From: Sarcocystis neurona
Lineage: Eukaryota; Apicomplexa; Conoidasida; Eucoccidiorida; Sarcocystidae
Assembly: GCA_000727475.1 (NCBI GenBank)
Contig: KL647292.1
Span: forward strand, 4,163,132 to 4,227,131
Direction of reading: 5' to 3'
DNA: 64,000 nt
In this document: piece by piece, positions 57,243 to 64,000 of the stretch
Position numbering within the stretch: the first letter of the stretch is position 1
How the letters are laid out: every line of letters begins with the position of its first letter
The notes under the pieces: generated by a model
Databases searched by the model: none
The model's input: the letters and a program-made list of their open reading frames with translations, nothing else
Told to the model about the DNA's origin: nothing
Made by a program: the position numbers and the translations under genes

Positions 57243-59696
57243 GTCCCGTAGGAGTGCTCCGATGTGTCACTAAACAAATGTCGCGGTTCTTCAGATATCG
57301 CAAATGCGTTTTCACATGCAGACTCGCTGCAACGCATGCGGCCTTTTGTCTTGTAGAAAAATACGAGCAGCACGCGATCGGTGCCGGCGGAAGGACGTAC
57401 TACTTTCCTGGTGAACAGACACGAATGCGCACATTCCGCAAGAGCGCTGCACATGTCTCTCGCGTAGTACTCTGAATGCACCACGGAGCGGAGCCTGACT
57501 GCCAACTGCTACAACTTCAGAGTTTGCGTATGTGGGGCGCAGAGAGACAGTCTCCCTGTGCACAGATGTGTATAGGGGAACGCACTGCGTCCTGAGAGAC
57601 GCGCAGGACAGGCCTGCTGTACCGTGAAAGAGTCAAAATTCTGTACTGGGTCTGATAGGCAAGGAATTGCTGGTTCCTCAACGCTGTGACCATCGGATTG
57701 ATCGCCAACACAAGGAGGTACGGTGAAACCTACCGTACAGATGCGGTGTCGTCGTCTGCGTCCTCGTTCTCGCTCGACTCTGCAGCGAAGATTCCACAGG
57801 CGGCGTGGCTGGCAACGCAAGTACTGGCGACCGTCCTGCTGCCTCCGCTCGCGATGGGCGTCTCGCTGCCGTCGCTGGGGCGCTGCTGGTTGAGAACCGC
57901 TTCGGGGGCAATAGCCCGTCCCTTTCTGCGTCTCGTCGACAGAGAGAGACGCAGCGCAGGAATGAAGAGGGGGTGAGGTGGAATCGTCAGAGAAAGCGAC
58001 TCGTGCTGCTCTTCTTTGCTTTCTCCTTTCTGAGGATGGCCTTTTGGTGCAGCAGGAGCCGCGGTGCTGTCGCTGCTGCGTCGTGTGGAACGCTTTCTTC
58101 CGTCAGCTCTACTACGACTAGCTGCACTCAGGAACAAAATACAAATACAAGCTCTGTACAAGCTCTGTGGGTGGCATTCATTAACACAACACGCTGCTTG
58201 GTCAAAAAAGGATCACCCGGCATACTGCCTGCCGCCCAGCATCCTCACGCACAACGATACATATTCACGCGCGCACTTCTCAATATATGTGCCACGTGCA
58301 ACGTAGCAGGCTCGGGATAGCGGCCACCCTCCACGGTGATGTTCAGAAAGCTGTTTCTGACGGACACCCTGATGTTTCCGTTGCCGCACGAGGTCTAGAA
58401 ACAAGCCACAACTCACAGCGGCACACGAAAATGTGTGTATATATTTTGGTGTATGCCACGACAGTAATAAACGTGTTCCGTATCGGTGTACTCGAGAGCT
58501 CGGAAGCAATGCACCAGAAGTCGTTTGGTCGCACTTCTCAAACACGTCTTCCTCAGTGGTCCTTTCTTGTACTGACGAAGGATACGCAGAAGTAAGAAGG
58601 GTGCGACACCGCTGCTGGCAGCCCGTGTGTACATACGGTTGCAGCACACCAGACGACACGTAGACACACGTGTAACAAGTCTACAGGTGTTTGAGAGTAG
58701 TTCGAGCAGATTCGCACGAGAATGAGTCGCCAACGCAAAGATATGGGGCAGACTGGTGTATTTAACAAGCAACGACTACGAGATTACGTCCCCAGCAACA
58801 AGGGTAGCGAGATTAGCAAAAGACGTTCCGCAGAGGGGAAGGCGTCTTTGGGAAGGAAGCCGACGAGACGTCCTCGGTAAAGGAACATCCCTCGCCTCAA
58901 CCGTCCACAAATGCAGATTCTCTGGTGCGTGTGTCCCTAAGCAAGGAGGCAGTTCCCCGAAGTGCCTTTTTCTGTGCTGCTGAGCATTGCCCCACATGAA
59001 CAGGCAGTTACAGTGACTGCGTTTCTAATACGGACAAAAAAAGCCATACGTATATATAAGGATTTGCACATAGGGTAAATTTCGGAATTCCATATTTCGG
59101 GCGTGCCGGTGATGACCTGTTTCCCACAAACTAGCGGCTCACCAAAAGCACAGCGTTGATTGACACGGTCATCAAATACCCACCAGATCGACCAGGTTAA
59201 CGCGGCAAACTTCCTGGACTGCTATGCGTCAGCAGTTCAGATCCCTTTAACTAAGAGAAATTTCAACTTGATAATCCTCATCGTCACGCGATGTTTACGA
59301 TCTCAACACATACATGTAAATACACATACGTATGCATATACGTCGTACAGATAAGCTCTGCACACAAGCGCGCGTTCAAACGTGTATCCTTCTTCAACGT
59401 AGTCAAAACAGACAGATAACCCCTTACACGTGTGTGACAAATGCTCCTCAAATTACGACAGTGCTTCGGCGTCTCTGTGTTGGCGAGACTTTGAAACCGA
59501 ACAACGCCTTCCTAGCTTTCATGTTAACACAGCGGAACGTATCAAAATAAAGAAGAGGCATTTCTCCTCTTTCTTGTAGTGAACGAATGACTGTTGGCAA
59601 AACAGTCATCCGCAAAACGTACAGACTGCCACGACAGCCTCCTGGGGCTGATCCACGTCTGAGAACGGTTTGTTGACGACTGCTACATACCTGTGT
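57243..59696. other. Repeat-poor stretch without a supported gene
   Basis: Open frames on both strands between 57.7 and 58.3 kb overlap each other. One is a minus frame of 143 codons with Ser/Lys/Pro-rich sequence ending DADDDTASVR at 57730. The others are plus frames of 96 and 171 codons with a hydrophobic segment. None has a full set of start and splice signals. From 58.3 to 59.6 kb I see nothing coding. Confidence 0.35.
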
Positions 59697-61784
59697 TCAA
59701 GGGAGCTGACAGACGGGCGTGTCACCGGCGTACCCTGCGTTGCACCAGCAGCAGGCAGCGCCAATCCCGCCATTCTCTGTTTGTGTAGTCCTTCTCTTAC
59801 CTTCTTTGTTGCGCCTGTGCTTCTTCCCACTTTTCGTCCTACGCTCCTTCTGTCTTTCGTGGCCACTAGATCCCCCATCATATCCTCTCTCTGCATCGCT
59901 TTCTTCTTTTTCGTCTCTCTTGCCAGCTGGTCGCTTCTCCAGGCTTCCCTCAGTTCCTGTCTCACTTCCGCTTCCTTCCGCTTTAGACTCTTCTGGACCC
60001 ACGCCACTATCCAGATGCGCTTCACCACCCTTACAAACGAGAAGCTTCGCTTGTTGTCCTCCTGCCTCAGGTGTCTCCTGCGAATGCTTCTCCAACGCTT
60101 GCTCCCTCACCTGCTGCTGCACGTCGGTGCTCGCTACTCCAGCTGTCTCCGCTGCTGCGCCTCCTCTAAGACACCTACTGCTGCACGAGCGTGCTCTGCT
60201 TCCGCGTGTCTGGTGTCGTTCAGCCCTCGACTGTCGCCCCTCCCTCTTTTTATGCTCCTCTGACGGTGCCGCAAACGTGACTTCGAAAGAATCTCGACGC
60301 GGCACGCCAGCCTTGGCAAAAAATTCGGCCCCCTTTTTTTGAGAAGTCCCCAGTCGTCCTACCTGCAGTGGGGTTCTGCAGAGTCCGCTTAGTTCGTCGT
60401 CGGTAAGCATTCTCGCCTTGCTTTCCCCGTCCGTGTCCCGGACTGCCTGTCGTCGTTCTTGTTCGTTATCATTGCATTCCTCCGCAGGAACTTGAGGCTG
60501 GTGTCCACCAGAGCCTCCGCTCTCTCCAGTTTTACACAGGGCTGCTCTCTTCTCAATTTTTACTTCGCTCCTAGGACGTCCTTCTGCGCTGCGGTCACCG
60601 CTACCATCCTTACTGTCTTGAGCAGCTGCAGTCCACTTTTTGGAGTAGTTGGCTGTTTGCTGCTTCATTTCACTTGCCTCCCTATACGACGAAATATCCA
60701 CGTCAACTCGCTTCACGTCCGGTGAGTGGGTGCGTCGTGTTGGTGGCATTGAGAGAAAAGGGCAAAACTCAACTTTTTCCCGCGTCTGGACGTTGCACTT
60801 GTGCTTCTGCAGGGAGGCATTGGCTATCCATCCGTCCTCCTCAGTCGGCACGACTGTATCAGGATGGAAGCGTAAACGACGCACATCCGAGGGCACTTCT
60901 AGGACCCAAGTTTCTTTTCTCACCTCTGCAGCAGCCCCGTTTGTCACGCAGCTTCCCTCGTAGCATCCTCTTGCTGAGGCTTCTCTTTTGATTTTGGTTC
61001 GAATCTGCCTGTGTTTAGAAATCACGTCAGGCCTTTCAACGTGCAGGTTCTGCCAGCCCTGTAAACTTCCAGCTGTGTGTGAAGAAGTCGTCGGACTTTC
61101 GTCTGAATCTGCACGCCGCGGCGCTAGGTAGCTGACGTCATGTACCTGCTTCTCCTCAAATGACTGGGAAGCTGTTGCTTTTGAAAAAGAGCCGTCGGAA
61201 GGCGCCGTAGCGGGAGATGCATCCCCCTTGGTGCACTGGAGAGCAGCTGCTGCGACGTCTTTCTCGTCGTCGGTGCTTAGGCACAGCAGCTGCTCGAAGG
61301 TAGGCGGTCTGCACAAAGAAGGTGACTGCGAAACTTGCTCCCCCTGCGATACTGGCAGATGCGGCCCTTCTTTTGCGGCGCATGTGCTCGACAATATCTC
61401 TGTACAAGGTGGGGCGACTGATGTGGCTACTCCGTCCGCTGCTGAGTGTTTTGGGGCTAGCGCTCTCTTCCTCTTTTTGGCCTCCAAGCCTCCGACAGGA
61501 AGAAACGTCCAGCAGGGAGACTTGCTGCCGTTCTCCGAGTTGCAAACAGAAGCCGATGCACCGCACTGAGACGGCACACAGGGCGGGGCAGGCAGTGGAC
61601 AGGTGTTCCCTGCTGAGCTGGGCGACGAGAAGAAAACCGTCTGAGCAGACGACATGCCGCCGAAAACTGACGCACCTCCTACTGCATTTTGATTCTGCTT
61701 TCCGCGCTCGTTGCGCGATGAAACAGCGACCGTGCCCCGCCTCCTCTGTTTTTCACCCGCCGATGTTTTTGCTGGCTCATCCAT
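59697..61784 (-). CDS. Unknown disordered Lys/Glu/Ser-rich protein, single exon
   Basis: ATG near 61784 (MDEPAKTSAGEKQRRR) opens 695 codons to a TGA at 59697. The protein is hydrophilic, with basic patches at the N-terminus (EAKKRKRALAPKHSA). A middle segment has a possible ordered region (VPSDVRRLRFHPDTVVPTEE, then WIANASLQKHKCNVQTREKV and EFCPFLSMPP). The C-terminal third is very rich in Glu, Lys, Arg and Gly (HERQKERRTKSGKKHRRNKE) and ends with a Cys-rich tip (GAACCWCNAGYAGDTPVCQL). A CACAG-GTATGT donor-like signal lies just after the stop. A second minus-strand frame overlaps the last 110 codons (see findings). Likely nuclear by its basic character; no family is recognised. Confidence 0.65.
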   Translation of the reverse strand: MDEPAKTSAGEKQRRRGTVAVSSRNERGKQNQNAVGGASVFGGMSSAQTVFFSSPSSAGNTCPLPAPPCVPSQCGASASVCNSENGSKSPCWTFLPVGGLEAKKRKRALAPKHSAADGVATSVAPPCTEILSSTCAAKEGPHLPVSQGEQVSQSPSLCRPPTFEQLLCLSTDDEKDVAAAALQCTKGDASPATAPSDGSFSKATASQSFEEKQVHDVSYLAPRRADSDESPTTSSHTAGSLQGWQNLHVERPDVISKHRQIRTKIKREASARGCYEGSCVTNGAAAEVRKETWVLEVPSDVRRLRFHPDTVVPTEEDGWIANASLQKHKCNVQTREKVEFCPFLSMPPTRRTHSPDVKRVDVDISSYREASEMKQQTANYSKKWTAAAQDSKDGSGDRSAEGRPRSEVKIEKRAALCKTGESGGSGGHQPQVPAEECNDNEQERRQAVRDTDGESKARMLTDDELSGLCRTPLQVGRLGTSQKKGAEFFAKAGVPRRDSFEVTFAAPSEEHKKREGRQSRAERHQTRGSRARSCSSRCLRGGAAAETAGVASTDVQQQVREQALEKHSQETPEAGGQQAKLLVCKGGEAHLDSGVGPEESKAEGSGSETGTEGSLEKRPAGKRDEKEESDAERGYDGGSSGHERQKERRTKSGKKHRRNKEGKRRTTQTENGGIGAACCWCNAGYAGDTPVCQLP

Positions 61785-61950
61785 CGTGTCGTTAGAAGTG
61801 CTGCTACGCAGAGGGTCCTTGCAAGTTCTTCCATCTTACAGGATTCCCTGCAAGCCCACCAAACTCGCCGCTTGCGCCGAAGGCGTCTCGCCCTGCTGCG
61901 TTAAACTCTGAGGAAGCCACCGGTGAATCAGATTTGCTACAGATACAATC

Positions 61951-62463
61951 TCAGCAATGCAGAGGATGACCCCTCTGCAATGCGAACGAGGATGCGTGTC
62001 CAGCAGCGCTGTAGGGTCTGGTATCTCGGCTTATTCGAATGGGATTTCTTTGTGCAGCGGCGTGGGCTGAGGAGGTGTCGTGGCGCGTGTGGACAACTGT
62101 CCCCCCAGCTTGCCTGACATCCATAGATTCGTGCGCCGTGCGGCGGCAGCAGCGCAAATACAACGGATGCTGAACCGAAAAGCTGAACTCTTTAAGTCTC
62201 AGCACCCTGAAGAAAAGAAGTGTGCCGACACCGAACAGATTCACGAGAGCATCACGTGGTAGCAAGTGGTTGAGGAAACTCTGTAGCAGTAGAGCCGCGC
62301 CTTGAAAAGCTGTCTTTAGAACTCTGAAACTGCGTGATGGTTTGAGAGACTTGTGCTGCTCGATATCTGCTAATACAGTGTTCGTGATATCCCTTAAGCT
62401 TGTTGTGCGAGAGAAGCTGCACCTGACGCACTGACGCAACCTCCGCAGCAGCGACAACTTCAT
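61951..62463 (-). CDS. Possible small basic protein
   Basis: ATG at 62463 opens 170 codons. The first 120 residues are protein-like: MKLSLLRRLRQCVRCSFSRT, then FRVLKTAFQGAALLLQSFLN and VNLFGVGTLLFFRVLRLKEF. This is a basic N-terminus followed by amphipathic helices, compatible with a mitochondrial precursor. The ATG overlaps the stop codon of the frame at 62460-62825 as ATGA, so the two may be parts of one transcript. On the opposite strand, 62080-62262 carries an equally protein-like frame (LPDIHRFVRRAAAAAQIQRM then LNRKAELFKSQHPEEKK), which has no ATG start. At most one of the two strands is likely to be coding. Confidence 0.3.
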   Translation of the reverse strand: MKLSLLRRLRQCVRCSFSRTTSLRDITNTVLADIEQHKSLKPSRSFRVLKTAFQGAALLLQSFLNHLLPRDALVNLFGVGTLLFFRVLRLKEFSFSVQHPLYLRCCRRTAHESMDVRQAGGTVVHTRHDTSSAHAAAQRNPIRISRDTRPYSAAGHASSFALQRGHPLHC

Positions 62464-62825
62464 GTCTCGGCTGTCTGTCGCAGACGGCGAATGGGAGTCC
62501 AAACCGCAGTTCGGTCAGTCGTAATTTGCGATATTGTTGATTGCGTGTGTTCGTCCACAAGTACGAAGATCGCGCCGCTGCTGTTCAGGCGCCCCGACGT
62601 TACCACAATTATCACGTTACCACCGTAGGGCAGAACGAAGACATAGTCCGCACTGCGTGTGTCCGAAAAATGTGGCTCCTTTGTGTGTTTGCGTCGCGTC
62701 TCCTCGGTCCCGATGTCGTAAGTGTCTGTGTTTCGGTGTGCAGCAACCGTGTGTTCGCCGTCTGCCGCTCGCTGTATACAGAGAACATCCGCTGCTTCCA
62801 ACAAACGTGTGGCCACTTCACTCAT
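62460..62825 (-). CDS. Small unknown protein, possibly a proteasome-assembly-chaperone type fold
   Basis: ATG at 62825 opens 121 codons. The start (MSEVATRLLEAADVLCIQRA) and the segment DYVFVLPYGGNVIIVVTSGR followed by LNSSGAIFVLVDEHTQSTIS look like a folded domain of alternating beta strands. This layout recalls PSMG3/PAC3-type proteins, where a short DGxxT stretch (here DGEHT) precedes strands of VxVxVT type, but the likeness is weak. The middle (about residues 28-58) is hydrophilic and could be an unspliced intron, since a CGCAG precedes the TGCGGACTATG of the beta region. Function is not assigned. Confidence 0.4.
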   Translation of the reverse strand: MSEVATRLLEAADVLCIQRAADGEHTVAAHRNTDTYDIGTEETRRKHTKEPHFSDTRSADYVFVLPYGGNVIIVVTSGRLNSSGAIFVLVDEHTQSTISQITTDRTAVWTPIRRLRQTAET

Positions 62826-64000
62826 GATTACATCGGCAAGGTGAAGAGTTTTTTTCGTTCCGTGTCACGTCCACACCATTGAAAGGACGGAGCGCAAACC
62901 ACCAAAAAAACGGTGCCTCTGCAGTACGACTGTCCAGGTACCTTTCTATAAAAGTATTTGCAAAAGAGAGAGCAGAGAATGTGGCGACCTCCATCCTCCA
63001 GCAACATTGCGAGAATATCACCCAAACGCCTTTACGACGACAAGAAGGCGCTGCCACATTGTGTACCGCACGTAGGTGCTGTTTAAGTCATCCTGCCGCC
63101 CTTTTTGTGGCAAAACTTCTATTAGGATTGTTTTGAATTCCTAGCTCCTGTGTATATACGGTTGAATTTTCGCGCTAGTTACCAGCAGTGCATCTTTACG
63201 ATATACTACACGGAACTCTACCATTTGGCAGGGGAGCATGCCTGCTTAAATTCTTTACCGTAGCTTGCTGATTCTACTGGACGACTTATCACAGAGGTGG
63301 CGGAAAAATTGGCCGTCTGTACGTGTTGCGCATAATGTGACTCGTCGTTTCTACGTGGCTGTACCTCGGTGCGTCCTTGATTCAACGTGTTAGACGATCA
63401 AATGCGTTGCATATCCTTCCCCAAATCTCATCACAATCGGTTTAGGCGGACGGGGGGCTCTACGATGCATAAAAGTCCTCCGTTTTTTACGAAATGCATG
63501 GGCAATCTGAATATAGCAAGCGCCACTTTAAACTCAGTATGTAGTCGCAGCGACGTCCGCTAAAAGAGTGTGCCTTATATCTAATTGTCTACTAGTATAC
63601 ACAGTGTGAGGTACAACTCTTCGCGAATACCCATAACATTCGTACTTCCAAGTGAACAGCCGCTCTGTGCCATTTCTACGGGAGACGGGGAGGAGAAGCT
63701 GAAAGCAGCAGGAAGGAGCTTTGAAGGTAATGTGAGAGCGGAACGGACAACGGATACGGGCACGCTGGAAGCAGCGTCCAATGACATCGAACACAGGGTT
63801 AGAGCGGAACAGACAACGGCTGCGGCGGCTAAACCCCTGTGGATTCACCTGTAGAGTTTTGGGCCCTGAATGTAGAGGGTATCAGAAACGGCACGTGGAA
63901 TGCAATGCGGGTGTACGCGAACGTACAAGATGCACACAAGGGTCAGCTGAAACGACAAAAAATCGAGACAGCCGAATCTCGGACATGTACTCCTTGGACC
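62826..64000. other. Right-hand end without a supported gene
   Basis: No gene is supported. A minus-strand frame is open from the window edge (64000) to 63856 and ends in CTCTACAG-GTGAAT, which resembles a donor. Part of it is protein-like (VSDTLYIQGPKLYR) after a TTTCAG acceptor-like signal. This may be an exon of a gene lying mostly beyond the window. The frame at 63585-63854 plus has no supporting signals. Confidence 0.3.

Noticed and set aside
57686..58320. Plus-strand frames with a short hydrophobic segment
   Set aside because: They overlap each other and a minus-strand frame of similar quality, and none has complete start and splice signals.
1..64000. Transposable elements, telomeric repeats, CRISPR arrays and prokaryotic operons
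   Set aside because: I saw no terminal repeats with transposase or reverse transcriptase motifs, no TTTAGGG-type arrays, no spaced direct repeats of CRISPR type, and the intron structure is eukaryotic.

Overview
The window looks like nuclear DNA of a coccidian apicomplexan, most probably Eimeria or a close relative such as Cyclospora. Coding runs are split by introns with GT..AG borders. CAG/CTG trinucleotide runs are very dense and encode poly-Gln, poly-Ala and poly-Ser when read as CAG on the sense strand. TA, CA and TATG microsatellites lie between and inside genes. I see no rRNA, tRNA, CRISPR, phage or intact transposon. The alternation of repeat-poor and repeat-rich DNA matches the P and R segments described for Eimeria chromosomes: roughly 1-12 kb and 50.5-64 kb are repeat-poor, and about 12.5-50 kb is repeat-rich.

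Layout. 1-1001 (minus): the first part of a Gln/Glu-rich protein that runs off the left edge. 4754-6896 (plus): a complete five-exon gene for a ZCCHC17/pNO40-like protein (S1 domain, CCHC knuckle, basic/Ser tail). 7738-8660 (plus): a four-exon small unknown protein. 9245-12974 (minus): a large, mostly disordered unknown protein, tail to tail with the preceding gene. 13707-21714 (minus): a multi-exon Myb-repeat protein resembling SNAPC4, the largest subunit of the snRNA-activating complex, with a very long Gln/Ala-rich N-terminal part. 25676-28265 (minus): an Ala-rich then Gln-rich unknown gene. 30357-33947 (minus): a 1196-residue low-complexity protein with an N-terminal signal peptide. 34.9-38.1 kb: exon-like plus-strand segments that I could not assemble. 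39737-40207 (minus): a small ORF built partly on a 16-bp minisatellite. 41470-50507 (plus): an intron-rich multi-pass membrane protein of the THH1/TOM1/TOM3 family, the clearest long gene of the window. 53383-55380 and 59697-61784 (minus): two large single-frame basic, disordered proteins. 62460-62825 (minus): a small possible gene.

There is no operon-like organisation and no shared pathway is evident. Two genes have nuclear roles by homology (ZCCHC17-like, RNA/nucleolus; SNAPC4-like, snRNA transcription) and one is a membrane receptor-like protein. I found no new defence or mobile system. The items most worth a second look are the reconstructed genes, a decayed gene-like stretch at 52.3-53.3 kb, a 27-bp array rich in GTGCAC/CACGTG, a 16-bp minisatellite that cycles through all three reading frames, and several places where an apparent stop codon is really part of a splice donor. 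All gene models come from reading by eye, and exon borders were chosen by phase and GT/AG consensus.
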